Positions 9,386-20,884 of a stretch of DNA of 50,647 nucleotides are shown here, in pieces (position 1 is the first letter of the stretch; every line of letters starts with the position of its first letter). The position numbers and the translations under genes were made by a program. The notes under the pieces were generated by a model. The model ran no database searches, had not been told where the DNA came from, and was given only the letters and a program-made list of their open reading frames with translations. This stretch comes from Chara braunii (lineage: Eukaryota > Streptophyta > Charophyceae > Charales > Characeae). The DNA lies in contig BFEA01001109.1 of assembly GCA_003427395.1 (NCBI GenBank), forward strand, positions 47,757 to 98,403, read 5' to 3'.

Positions 9386-9735
9386 CACAATCCAAGATCA
9401 CTCAGTCTAGCCAACATTTGAAAATCAAGGTTATCCTATTCTAACTATTATACAATCTAATCTAACAAAAACATCTTCCTAATATCTCAAACAAAACATT
9501 GACCTACCAGACTCAACACTCAACTTTTTGAAGCCAAACAACAACTAGTAAACCAAACCAGACTGTTGAAACAGAACAACAACTAGAAGCTAAACAAAAA
9601 AGTTGGAAAACCGTATGAGAAGTGTACCATCCTGAGCTGTATCCACTGTAACCAATCCCGAAAAAGTTTCCCCATCTGTGCCCAAAACCATTTGCCAGCC
9701 TTAGTCGAAAAGCCTTTCTTCTGGACGCGATATTC
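9375..9735 (-). other. AT-rich region below the LINE ORF, possible 3-prime UTR
   Basis: This stretch lies immediately downstream of the stop of the minus-strand LINE ORF. It begins with a (CA)n microsatellite at 9372-9388. No poly(A) tract in minus orientation was found, so the LINE 3-prime end is not defined. Confidence 0.35.
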
Positions 9736-10560
9736 TTAATCTGCCGATATAGCCTGTTTGATTGCGTATTTGATTTCAGCTCTAACCATCGGCGGTGTCA
9801 GATGCTCGTTCTTTCTCAGCCTCGCATTTCTGAGGTTCCCGAGAGTCCATAGAATGGCTCCTCTGATGGTCTCTTCCGCATGAGCAAATTGGGTCTGTGA
9901 GGTCGTTTTCCTGGCAGCTATGCCCAGGAGGATAAATTCATCCTCCCAACGTGAATCCACACCAGGGAGCGGAACGCCCGACTGTCTCCACCAATCCCAA
10001 AAGGGTCTGGAGAGTTCACAATGCCATACAAAGTGCTGGATATCTTCCATCCGAGTCCCTGGGCACAAACCACATTGAATTTCCCGTGTGGCCTTTGTTG
10101 TCCTTCTAGCACACCAGGCTTTGGTCGGTAGTGCCAAGTGCATCAGCAGCCAGACCAAGCTTGCGTGCTTGCTTACCACCAAGTCCATCAATCGCTTCCA
10201 AAATGCCGGGATGGCAGCCACTAACCTAGTTAGCGTGTCCCTAACCCATCCCGTTGCCATCCATCGTCTAGCTACCAGCCAGTTAACGTCTATACGCGGT
10301 GTCATTATCACGTATCCCACTTTCGTTGTGTACTCAGATATCCCCACCTGCTCAGAATTATGCAACGGATGCTCCCGTGCCCAGTCTCTAGGGTCCACTG
10401 TCAGGCTATAAGCAGGTGCTCTCAGGAAATAGGGTCTATAGCTTTGTTTATGCTCTAGTACACAGACCGGCAACAGCTGCTCAGATGGTGGGAGAGGAAG
10501 CTGTTCCTCAGAGAGCTGCAGAGATTCTCCTAACGAATCAACTCCTCCTCGAGTTCCTGG
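9736..10560 (-). pseudogene. LINE reverse-transcriptase C-terminal fragment (zf-RVT)
   Basis: The frame has protein-like composition from about 10560 down to the stop at 9736. It contains a region resembling the zinc-binding domain C-terminal to non-LTR reverse transcriptases: a leucine-rich lead-in (WLLMHLALPTKAW), then CGLCPGTRMEDIQHFVWHC with the C-x2-C and H-x3-HC spacing, then a W-rich segment. The polymerase domain itself (with the YxDD motif) is absent, so the copy is 5-prime truncated. The first 35 or so codons of the open frame (10668-10560) look non-coding. It would belong to a L1-like LINE; it is not functional alone. Confidence 0.72.
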
Positions 10561-10668
10561 AGCCCTACATCTGCAAAAAAGAATAGAAAATGTAGTGTAC
10601 CTAAATAGATAAATAGCAGTATTAATACGGAAGTGCTTAGAGCATCCCAAACCCAGAAGGTTTCCCAC

Positions 10669-13600
10669 ATAGGCATATGCTGCAAACCGTCAAAACTCAA
10701 GACCACTATACTCTGAGAGAGATGGCCACTTCTAGCCTTAGACGTTTCTTTTTTTTTTTTTTTTTAATTATGCAATGATTTTTTATTTTTATTTTTAATT
10801 ATGCAATGAAATTCCAAGCCTTAGTACTATTTTCTTTTTTAATTATTGTGCAATGAAATTCCACTCAAGGCCTGGGACGCTTCAATTCTACCTGGTAAGT
10901 ACGAGGGCCATTCTCCAGCTTCGGCTTTTGCTGGAAACCGGGTCCTGTGTCCCATCGCAAATCCCACTTTGGCCAAAGTCAAGGAAGCCTGAACTGCCTA
11001 GACGGGTTTCCCACCACGCACCCTTCGATCCTTTATAAAACAATAACCAACGAATAAGAATCGCCATAAATACAGGCCAAATAGAATGGCTTCCTTGTGA
11101 CGCGCAACCTCACGACCCGTGCTGTCTTTGGTTCGGAGTGTTAATTGTGCGGAAAGAGGCCCAGAAAAACAGCAAGATGGGGTGTGCCAAGGAATTTTGG
11201 AAATTGAGTGTGGGGACGTAGACGGAACTAAAATCCCCCGTGTTGGCCCGATGAAGCAAGTAGATTGTCTTCGCTCGTCGCGGAATGCGCGCGGAGACCA
11301 GGCTCGAAGAGAGCAAAATCCAAATTCAATCTAGGAAGTCTTGTCGGGCTTCCCACTGTGCTACGGCCCGTCGTTTAGAGCGGAAGGGCTTCGGCACGCT
11401 TCGCGTGTCTCGTTTTCGGATCAAGTCCCGCCGTAGTTCGTTTGTCAGTTCTGAGTCTGATGAGGAGGGTCGCAGACACGTGGCTCTCTCCTTGTGCTCG
11501 TCCTCACTCCGTATTCGGTAGTGGGAGCCTTTCGCTTCGTAGCGATCGAAACGCTGGCACTCTGTGCACAGGGTCCGAGGCCAATGGGGCACCACTGCCG
11601 TCCACGGGATAACGATTAGTTCGTTTAAGGGGAGCAATATTGAGTAGGGTGGGAAGTGTGTGTCGATAATAACAAACCCAGCCTCTAAGAACCCTGAACA
11701 ACGGTTTGCCAGGGGGAAGTAGTATCGCTCGCCGATCTGTGCGACAACTTCTCGTACGTCCCACTTGCATACACGTGTCCTTTCCTCGTTGTAGGGAAAA
11801 GGTCATGTGGGTACGGGAGGTACGGGAGGCTGACGCCCGATCGGAGGGTACTTGTCAGTCCACATATCAATCACGAAGAGGAAATAATCCTCAATCAATC
11901 CTTTCCTAGCAAAGAAGGGAAAAAACACTCGTCAGTTTAATCATGCATGCAGCTGACGGGACCGATCGCGGCTCAACTTTAGTTAGCCAGTGCGATGTTG
12001 ATCCCTGGCGCCTTGTTTCTTGAGGCCGCCTCGTAGGTCAGCTACTAATGCCGTCAGCATAAGGCAGATGGCATGCGCAATGCACTCAGAGCTACAGATC
12101 TAAACACTCTTGCATTCTCGGACAAAATCGCGACGACCATCGTCTAATAAAAAAGAGTCACACGTCTCCATGCATGCATCCACTGTGGAAGGTGCGAAAA
12201 TGAGACATGCACACGAAAGGATAGATCGCATTGCACAGTACACGTGCATCCACTGTTCACAAGACAAGAAGGCAGGGTCCTTGCATAGGAGGATTACCCA
12301 AGAAACTAATGGAAGAGTTCCGGAAGAAGTTCTTTCACACAGAAACGGGATGAAGACTCATTCCCATTCAGAAGAGGGACAATCATTCAGACGCATCATC
12401 ATTCAAAAAGAGGAAGAGAAAGAAAGAGAGAGAGACAGAGAGAGAGAGAGAGAGTCGAGGGAGAGAAAATCAAAATAGAAGATGACAAGGTCCGGAAAGA
12501 GAAAAGTTCGGCGTTGCTGCCGTACACTCACGCCAAAGATAACAATCCGTAACAAAGGCGCATTCGCCGTTAATTCCGATATGGCCCCGGGCCAATCAAC
12601 TCAACTCCGATTATGGATCCTTATACCCGCACCGACGATCCCGGTCATCGCGTGCTAACTCCCACCACTGCGATCATCACCCCGCTGTCGTAAACTCGAC
12701 ACGGCTCACCCAGATCCCACAGTCCGTCGTGGCGATCCAGCACACATCCGGCCAGTCTATCGTCAGCCCGACAGGACTTTCCGACTCGCGTCAAACACTC
12801 TGCCAAACCACTGCTTCCCGGAAGCTGGCTTGAGAATCGAGAACGTAAGAGAGATTTGCGGATGCGCTTGCGGGTTTTATAGTTGCGACAGGGGAGATAG
12901 AAGGGGGAGAAGGTGACGGAAAGGCTGAGGTGTACGAGGAGAAGCAGGAAGAGAAGACTTTGAGAGGAGTGCTCTATGAACGCCATGTTGATCCCTCGAA
13001 ACTCAAGGTTCAACCAATCAGATTCGCCGCGCAGTAGGCAGGTCCTATTGATCCGCACACCTGATTGGCGAACGGGAGTTATCGATGGATCAACCGGGCG
13101 TCGTGCGCCAGACTCAGAGGGGGAGAAGAGAAAAGGCGGGAGAAGTAGCGCAAGACGAGTCCAAAATTCAGATGATCAAGAAAGCGAAATGGGCGCGCAA
13201 AAAGCAAGGCGGGAGAGAAAGAGAAAGAAAGAGGAAAAACAATTACGAGGAGAGAGAAAAAGGAGGGAGAAGGGAAGGGAGACGCGGGAGGGAGCGAGGC
13301 GGGGGTCAGAGAGGAGAAAGTTCGACATAGGCGGTGCCGTCAACAAAAAGAGAGAAAAAGGCACCGAAACAGTTACAACTTGCTTCTATCCTAATTCAAA
13401 ATTGAAATCACCATATCCGCGCGCGGAAAAGCGACGCGGGAAAGGAAAATTCTACGCCTATTCGTATTCGCGCAAATTTCCGAGAGTTTTTCCTCGACGC
13501 GACCAAGAACATTCACACATACGAAAAGGACACGTCGAAGTTTCGCTTATCCCGCAATTCCCAACCGTCGAACCCAATTCCCTGTGCGCTCGCTAAGGCG

Positions 13601-14212
13601 CACGTAAATTCCCATGTATTTCCCGACTTACAAAAAGGAAAAAACAGAACCCGGAAATCGAAGAGAGCTTCCAGAAAAAAAAGGAAATGCAGCATCCAAA
13701 AACAAGAAACCGAAAAGGGGGTTCTTAATGGGTTTGATATGTTACATAAACAGGGGTACGAAAGATAGCATGGGTTCGGAAAGTGGTTCGTCAAATATAT
13801 GATGCGCAGGGGGTTCCAAAATTATGCGATCTCCTGATTGCATGTCATGGCGGAAGAGGAAAGAGAAAGGGGGAGAACAGAGTGATGCATGAGGAACCAA
13901 ACACATCAGCAAGGCTTCTAGAAAGAAGTACAAGGGGTGGTAACAAAGCCGCGGATGAGATGGCGACAACATCCGTGGCAAGACCTCCGCGACCCTGTCA
14001 TATGCAACCCCCCGCCCTGTAGAGATCGTCCAAGTGACGCCATCACGGTCCGCCTGATCTCCGTGTGCTCTGCACCCCAGCTCGTTGCTGCCCGTCAAAT
14101 CAGAGCGTAGGTTGACGTCATCGTCGATGGCGGGATCTTCGCGAAGCTTACTGATTCGTGCCGATGAGGAGAGGAGGGGGGGGGGGGGGGTTATGTGATT
14201 GGGGCCTACCGC
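10669..14212. other. Region without a supported gene
   Basis: This 3.5-kb stretch holds A/T homopolymers near 10750-10850, a (GA)n run at 12420-12470 and a purine-rich stretch at about 13110-13370 that creates artificial Arg/Lys/Glu-rich frames. The right end (about 14000 and below) should contain the 3-prime LTR of the minus-strand gypsy element. A CCCCCCGCCC tract near 13990 could be its polypurine tract on the minus strand, next to a TG. Because the other LTR is missing I cannot verify this. Short minus-strand frames at 11326-11870 have no recognised domain. Confidence 0.4.
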
Positions 14213-14836
14213 CTAGTTGGAATAGGCCATTAGAGGCGGTACATGGAGGGGGTCTCGCGGGGATGACGGGGAAAGAAGTGGGGGAAGGAAGCGATTCATC
14301 CCTTCCATCGTCACCCATAGCTCCTCATATCGGATGATCCGGTGGAAGTGGGGAAAATGATCGCCGCTGCGGGGGAGGGAAGCGAGGTAGTCGCGGTAGA
14401 AGGAGGAAAAAGTGCGGAAGAGTGCCGCTCGAAAGATCTCGAAGTGGCGGCAAGCGGGGATTGTCCCCGTGGTGACGCAGTAAACCTCTACCATGTTGCA
14501 TCGCTCCCATTCAGCGCTGAACAGTAGGACATGCCAGCAAAACGTGGGGGTAGCAGATTGAAGGGAGGCGTGGGGGTGGACGGTGGCGAGTAGACGGGTA
14601 GAGTAGAAGTCGTGGAAGAGATGGGGGTGGAAAGGATGAGAGGGGAAGGTGACGGGGGTACGGATCTGCTCGAGGGTGAGGAAATCAACGGGTCGGCGGG
14701 ACAGCGTTCGAGGACGAAGGCCTATCGCCCGCATTGGTACGTGGGCGAACTGGGGGACGGGTGGGGCTGGGGGAGGAGGGGGATCGGCTCCGTCTCCGTC
14801 GCGCGGTACTTGAGGTGGCGGCTGCAGGGTCGCCAT
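14213..14836 (-). CDS. Gypsy downstream ORF C, unknown function
   Basis: A 207-residue ORF from the ATG at 14836 to the stop at 14213. The N-terminus is Pro-rich (PPPPPAPPVP), then comes a His/Phe/Arg-rich globular-looking region with aromatic residues (HPFHPHLFHDFYSTR). I do not recognise the domain and see no signal peptide or membrane helix. It overlaps the end of the preceding ORF (to 14685) by about 150 bp in another frame. Its position after integrase is where some gypsy elements carry env-like or antisense genes, but nothing here resembles an envelope protein. Confidence 0.5.
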   Translation of the reverse strand: MATLQPPPQVPRDGDGADPPPPPAPPVPQFAHVPMRAIGLRPRTLSRRPVDFLTLEQIRTPVTFPSHPFHPHLFHDFYSTRLLATVHPHASLQSATPTFCWHVLLFSAEWERCNMVEVYCVTTGTIPACRHFEIFRAALFRTFSSFYRDYLASLPRSGDHFPHFHRIIRYEELWVTMEGMNRFLPPLLSPSSPRDPLHVPPLMAYSN

Positions 14837-16191
14837 CTTTGGGCTTCGGCGGCTCTGGATCCCTGGTTGGATCGTTGCCGATGCGCAAGCTAGCTTGGCT
14901 GGCGAACTCCAGTTGGCGCTTCCCGGTGGCAATTTCTTCGTGCTTTCGCGTCGCTTCTGGATCGTCTGCCTCCGTTCCTGTACGCGTCGCTTCCTCCGGC
15001 AAGGCTTCCCACTCAGATCCAGTTTCCTCTTCCTCCTCTTCTCCTTCGCTCAGCTCGCCCTCGCTTTGTTCACTATAGCTTCCCTCCTCCGATGTTTCTT
15101 CGTCTTCGTCTTCTTCTTTGTCGTCGCCGATCACTACTTCCTCTGCCCTCGGATAGAAGGCGTGAGGGATGATCTCGTACGGCTTCACGTACTCCTGTCG
15201 CAATGGTAGTGTATCCTCGTCCCTAGGTTCCTCCAAGCACGCAGTCCACTGAAGGTACGGGTCCAATGATCGCTCGAAAATGTACGGAGCAGGACTGTCG
15301 TCACTCAGAAAATAGATGTCGGGCGAGAGATCGTCTGCCAATTGCACGATCGGTGCGATAAGCTCCTGCGCAATCAGGTGGCGTCGATCCGGCCGTACCG
15401 ATCCGAAGAGAAAGCCAAGAAGATCTCCTTCCACGTTAGTCCTCCAAGCCTGTATGATCAGCAGCTCCGGATTCTCGATCCACGTGGGATGCTCACTAGT
15501 GCCCGTCCATGTCACATGTACTCTGGCCAGGCAAAAAGACAGCTCCTCAAACGTTTCGCGCCACAACCGCCACTGTCCAGGATTGATAAGAGGGACTGAA
15601 GAGGCTCGAACGAGAAGGAAAGGGGTGGGTGAAGACCGGATTGCCAGAAGGTGGGGAAGAGAGAGGGGAGAGCAAAGATAGAGAGAGGCGCGAGGAGATC
15701 GGCGTGGTTCATTGGGGATGTGGGAAGGGGACGAGGGCTGGGATCGCAACTGGCCGCTCGTGCGGTGATCGGTCAATATTGTCTAGATCCGTTGTAAAGA
15801 TCGGAATGACGTTATACCCTCGCCGATCGAGGACGTGCTGCCACACGTTGGACACTTGCTCCGTCCATGCGCGTAGCGAGGTCAAGATCGCGGTATGCCA
15901 CAGCAGATTGACCGAGCTGATGTCGCCGGTGAATGCCGCCACCGTGGTGATGTGGCTCGTCCTGGGACCCGCTCGCCGATGAACTGCGGTTACCTCCACG
16001 AATACCACTGCGTGAGGACTTCCTTTGATCCGAAACGCGGCGGCGGCACAGATACCTTCGTCGCAGAAGAATCGCATCAGACGTCGAAGATCCGCATTGA
16101 GCCAAGGGTGACAAACTTGCCGAATCTCTGAGATGTGGCCACGTGGCTGCAATAGCTGCGCGTCAAGAACCCGCTCCGTAATAAAACTCAT
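14685..16191 (-). pseudogene. Gypsy downstream ORF A/B, unknown function, frameshifted
   Basis: ORF A starts at an ATG (16191) and runs 160 codons to 15709. The overlapping frame B continues to 14685 but has no ATG before its conserved-looking part, so A and B are probably one protein broken by a frameshift near 15710-15780. Frame B has a globular region (WRLWRETFEELSF to EYVKPYEIIPHAFYP), then a strongly acidic Glu/Asp/Ser stretch, then an Arg/Ser/Pro-rich tail (RRRRSRSPSSPSP). Such an acidic-then-basic tail is typical of nuclear or nucleic-acid-binding proteins. No known domain was recognised. Confidence 0.5.
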
Positions 16192-16486
16192 GGCGAGGTG
16201 GGAGAGGAGGACGAAGGACAGGAGGGAGAAACAGGAGAGAGAGTTAGATCGTCGTCGTTCTCCTCGCTTTTCGAGGAGGAAGAGGGAGGAAGATCAGAAG
16301 GAGGAAGAAGACGGAGGTAGGAGGTATGCCGAACGATGGGGACAGAGCTATGGCTGGCGCTAGCCTAAGGCGCGATGCGCACTGTGTTGGCACCGTTGGG
16401 TCCGGGTTCAACCACGCGAAAACAGCCAGAGAACTTGGGAGCGAGTTTCCGGTCGCGTGCACATTTACGTACCTGCACTAGGTCCC

Positions 16487-17855
16487 CTAATTTATATTGG
16501 TACTGGGCCCAGCATTTCCATTCCGGGCCTCGTAGCTACGGACCTGCCTACCGTGGGCCAGTTCGGTCATCCTTTGCCTTTTTCGGGCTAGCTTCGGGAC
16601 GGCCCGTTCCATTAATTCGGTGTACCTTTTGGCCTTGGCCTTGAGAGGTGCACGCGTGTCTCTACCCCCTGCTTCGGAAATTTCCGAGTTACCTCGGTAA
16701 TCGATACAGGGGAGGCTATTGGTTCGAAGCTGAAAGGGGGTAAACCCCGTAGACTCATGAGGGGTGGCCCGGTGGATTCGGACGATCTGATATACGATCT
16801 CGGGCCAAGGACGCGTGTCGTGTGCCGCTAAGTTGCTGCGAAGGGCGGTTTTAATCATACGGTTGGCATTCTCGGCCAACCCGTTCGACTGGGACACGTG
16901 GGGTGCCATATGTCGGAGCGTGACGCCCCTTCGCGCAAGCAGTTCTTCTACCTCACCTTTGAATTCCGATCCATTGTCAGTTAGAATTTCTTCCGTATCT
17001 AGGTGGGTATAGAGGAATCGTTCGATGTACGTGGCAATTTCTGCGGCCTTTTGGGTCTTACAGGGATAGACTTCGATGTATTTGGAAAAATGGTCAATTA
17101 AAACTAACAGGATAGAATACTCACAGCGGTTTGGGCCAGGTGGCACGTCAATATATGTCGTGTCCATACTGACTCGCTGGAAATGACGCTCTACTTCCGT
17201 TGGTACGATCGTGTTTGGTCCCCGTATAGGGGCGCGATCAGCGGCACAGACCAGACAGTTAGCGACAATGTACTTGACGTCATCTCGTATATTAGACCAG
17301 AACCGATGCAGTTGCCTCTGTGACACGTATTGCAAAATGAGCGGCCTGTTCTTCATGAGCGGATCGGATCCAATCATATCTCTGGAAGGGATGGGGAACC
17401 GTCAACCACGAACCTGATCCGTCAGTTTTACGCTTTTCGAAACGACCGTTGATCCATCGATAGTCCCGAGATCTCTCGGTTGCCCTTTGTCTGTCGTGTT
17501 TGGTGAGGTGGCCCAATGATAATCCTGCTAATTTTGCTAATAAAATTTTGTCCATCCAAACCTCCGCTCGTCGGTATGTGGGGAGCTTGTTCGTTCTACA
17601 CAGGGGGCACCTCCATTCCTGGCTACTCGTCCGATATCGAACGCAGGCCCCGTGCGCACGGTTGACACACGTGGCACATTCTACCCAATCGACAAATCCG
17701 GTCTCGAAGGGATGACAGTCGGCCCCATAAACTCGTGCAATACACGTGCAAAAATAGCAGAACTTATCGGGGAGGGTGGCGAAGAAAGCGGAGGACGTGA
17801 GAGGGGCAGAATTAGTAGGAGATGAAGGGGTTGCGCAGGCGAGTGGAGTAGTCAT
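16487..17855 (-). pseudogene. Gypsy PHD finger-integrase ORF
   Basis: The ATG at 17855 opens an ORF separate from the reverse transcriptase, which ends at a TAA at 17926, 70 bp earlier. Residues from about 32 to 85 form a PHD-type finger: CYFC, a later Cys, WVECATCVNRAHGAC and WRCPLC give the C4-H-C3 order. After a frameshift near 17300-17380 comes the integrase: the Cys pair of the zinc-binding domain (CLVC), then the catalytic core with Asp in SMDTTYIDV, Asp in ILTDNGSEF and Glu in SNGLAENANR. The DDE triad is intact. Integrase inserts the cDNA copy; PHD fingers usually bind histone H3 tails, so this one may steer integration, like chromodomains in other gypsy elements. That role is inferred. 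Confidence 0.83.
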
Positions 17856-17925
17856 GATGACAGAGGGGGAGAGATGGGACTGACTTGTGGAGGGAGTGGA
17901 ACAAACAAATTAGTCCTCGTGCCAC

Positions 17926-19456
17926 TTACTGCTTCGACAAAATCTCCACTTGGCCGTACCGGGGTCCAACCTCCTGTTTAGGTTCGTTCCACAGAATCAC
18001 CTCCTCATTCTTCAGAACTTTCTCAGGCCGGTGCAGTCGTGTCAGTCCGTCTGCATTCCCGTGTCTCTCGTGCTTCCGATGACGAATGTCAAAGTCCATG
18101 CTCTGCAGCACCGTTGCCCATCACCCGATCATGCCCGAGTAATCCTTCGACTTCTTCAGAGCCAACAGGGGCTCATGATCAGTCACCAGGGTGAATCTCC
18201 GTCCGTACAGGTAAGCACGAAAGTGACTGATTCCCTAGAGAGCCGCATAGCATTCACCCGTTGGAGCGGCGTAGTTACGCTTGCGGGCGTGCACTGATTT
18301 GGACGCATACTCCACCACACTCTCGAGTCCGCTTGGTCCCTCCTGGGCAAGGATCGTCGAAATTGCCTCTGGCTGCCAGTCAGTGATGAGAACAAAAGGT
18401 TTTTCGGGATCCGGTCTTATAAGGACCGGAGCCGAAATGAGAGCGGCCTTGAGTGCGGAAAACGCTTGATCGCATTCCGGCGTCCAGATCAACGACTGAT
18501 CCTTGCGCAGCAGATTTGTGAGGGGTCCCGCAATCGCCGCGAAGCTCTTGATAAATCTTCGGTAGTACGAGGCTAGGCCCAGAAAGGCGCGAACTTGCAT
18601 GATAGTCGTAGGCACCGGCGCGTCCCTGACAACTGCCACTTTCTGCGGTTCCGGTTGGAGTCCCTTGTCTGTCACCACGTGCCTTAGGAAGGAAATGGTG
18701 GTGAGGAAAAACTGACACTTCTCAAGTGCCACTTTGAAACCTGCATCTCGTAATGCATGCAGTGCCCATTCGATGTGCTGCACGTATCCCCCGTAGGAAC
18801 TCGAATACACCAGAATGTCATCCATGTACACAATCACGCAGTAGTTGATGATGCTCTGCGCCAAACGAGTCTTCCTCACGAAATTATGGAAAGCCATGTT
18901 CATGGCCCGCTAAAAGGTCGCAGGGGCATTGCAGATACCCATCGGACATCGAATCCACTGCCATGTACCTTTGAAAAGCATGAACGCTGTTTTCAGACGA
19001 TCTTCCTCACGAACAAGAAGATGGTGGAACCCATGGCGAACATCAAACTTGCTAAAAAATCGAGCACTCCCAATCGCATCCAACAACTCATCAATCCGGG
19101 GGAGGGGATACACATCTTTGATCATGATATCATTCAACTTTCGATAATCAATGCAAATTGCGAATCCCTCCAGCCTTTTGAAGTACGATCACTACAGGGA
19201 AAGACCATGGACCTACAGCAGGATCGATCCATCCATTAGCTTCGAACTCGTTTTTCCGCTGAAAAGCGGCAACTCTTTGAGCTCGCGAGTATCGGGAGGG
19301 AGTGCAGCTAATGGGTGGATGATCTCCCGTGAGAATGGCATGCTCGATCACATTAGTTAAACCGATGTCGTTATCGTGTATGCTCAATACTTCTTCGTAG
19401 CCATTTAACACACAAATTAACGATTTCCGAAGTTCCGCAGGAACGTGACCTGGCAA
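17926..19456 (-). pseudogene. Gypsy reverse transcriptase and RNase H
   Basis: Typical gypsy motifs are present: SRYSRAQRVA and WSFPVVIVLQKAGG at the RT entry, FSKFDVRHGFHHLLV, YMDDILVYS as the catalytic YxDD, then FLGLASYYRRFI and the RNase H part (LITDW, YLYGRRFTL, HGNADGLTRL). Lesions are a frameshift near 19140, an in-frame TAG at 18910, a TAG at 18235 and a TGA near 18127. At each stop the family usually has a sense codon one C-to-T change away. The final TAA at 17926 looks natural. The enzyme copies element RNA into DNA in the cytoplasm. Confidence 0.9.
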
Positions 19457-20205
19457 GGTGATTGTTGATCCCCGGAAATCTTAAGGGGCATATCGATCCA
19501 ATCAACCGGCCGTTCCCGTCGATTACGGACACTAGAAAAAACGGAACTACTGGTGCGAACAGAGAAGACAGTTGCTATCATCTGGGACTCAGCAGGGCTG
19601 ATCATCTCTGTTTCTTTAGTTTCAGCGTNAGTTTCTGAACCAACCGAGGTCNGTTCCANAGTTAGCCCTGTTAGATCNGTCATTTCTTGCNTCAGATTAN
19701 GTACATCACTTACCGGTGCTTCCGCCTCTTGTTTAATCAAGGCGATGGTGGCTCCTGTCGTTAGTAACGATCGGGGTGGAAAAACAGAAACGTCTAAATA
19801 CTGTTTCGTTTGCTGATAACGCATTCGTAAGGAGAGAGCTCCCTCGTACAAGGTGCGAGGGGGTTCCAAATCATCAGCCAGATCGAAAACTTGCAATATG
19901 GGTTCCCCGAGAAGGACTGAAGGACTAACTTGAGTTATCGGAGGCGTAAGCGTGCTGTCCCTGGGATCCACCTGGAAATTTCGAGCAGGGTCGGGGCACA
20001 CTTGGAATTCCTCGTGAATTTTGTGTTCGAAAAGTTCAACCAGGTGCTTCCATTCATCTTCGCTGGGAAGCTCTTCTTCGTATTCCTGTTCCCTGATTCC
20101 ATCACTGATGTCCGAGAAAGAGCACTCCTCGCGGTCAATCCATCGAATCATCCCAATTTGGGCCGAGTTAGGGACCCGTTTTATCGCTCGGGTGGAAACT
20201 CGCAA
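19417..20205 (-). pseudogene. Gypsy protease-to-RT linker region
   Basis: This frame links the protease to the reverse transcriptase. It is rich in acidic residues, has no recognisable domain and contains several unknown bases (N) at about 19629-19700. It is out of frame with the protease on its right and with the RT on its left, so a frameshift lies at each end. Confidence 0.6.
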
Positions 20206-20881
20206 AAGGGACAGTTTGAGGTTTTTCCCCTGTTTGCGTGAGTACCAATTGTCTTGAATCGAAATGCAGCCGTGCGCCTATCGCCATCGCCCAAGGTAAT
20301 CCCAATAACACAGAATAGGAACGTACATCTATTACGAGCGCGTTAGCAAGGACGTGTACTCGCCCGACTTTTACAGCCACGTTCTCGATAATGCCTACGA
20401 TGTTCATTGCCTCCTCGTCGGCAGAGACATAATTGTCTTTGCCAGATTGAGGAAGAATGGATCCCAGTCGTCCCGTCTTTTTGACAGTATCCAATGATAT
20501 GGCCACGGCAGAAGACCCTGTGTCAATAAGGGCATTAAACGGCTTGCCCCAAACTTCACAGTCACATTCCGCACTTTTCCACAATACCAGCCGAGCTCGT
20601 ACGAAGTGATCTTTTTTTGCTAAAGAGATCGCTGCTATGCGTGCGGCTTCTGGTTCCGGCTCTTTCGTGTCAGGCTCAGGGGGTGCAACTTCCTCGCTTT
20701 CTTCCTTCTTCTTCAACATCCGTTGTATGCGTTGATAGGTGAAACGCTTTTGATTTTTCTGGCAATGTTGTAGAAGCTTATCGTTCGCCACTTCAGATAT
20801 GGTGAGCAGATGTCCCACTGGGATGGGCACGCGAATATCTAGTTGCTTGAGCATTTTTAGTACATCAATGTCTCCTGTCCG
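20168..20881 (-). pseudogene. Gypsy aspartic protease
   Basis: The active-site motif LIDTGSSAVAIS and the later VLLGLPWAMAIGA are the hallmarks of a retroviral-type aspartic protease, which cleaves the polyprotein. It is in the same frame as gag but separated from it by a TAG at 20885, at a place where the reading otherwise continues smoothly. A basic/acidic segment (QKNQKRFTYQRIQRMLKKKEE) precedes the protease fold. Confidence 0.83.
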
Positions 20882-20884
20882 AAA

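Noticed and set aside
12976-13596. 206-codon Arg/Lys/Glu-rich ORF on the + strand
   Set aside because: It is produced by a purine-rich stretch; composition is low complexity and no domain or homolog is recognisable.
14170-14190. G-run at 14170-14190 as the gypsy polypurine tract
   Set aside because: The element is on the minus strand, where this run is pyrimidine, so its orientation is wrong for a polypurine tract.
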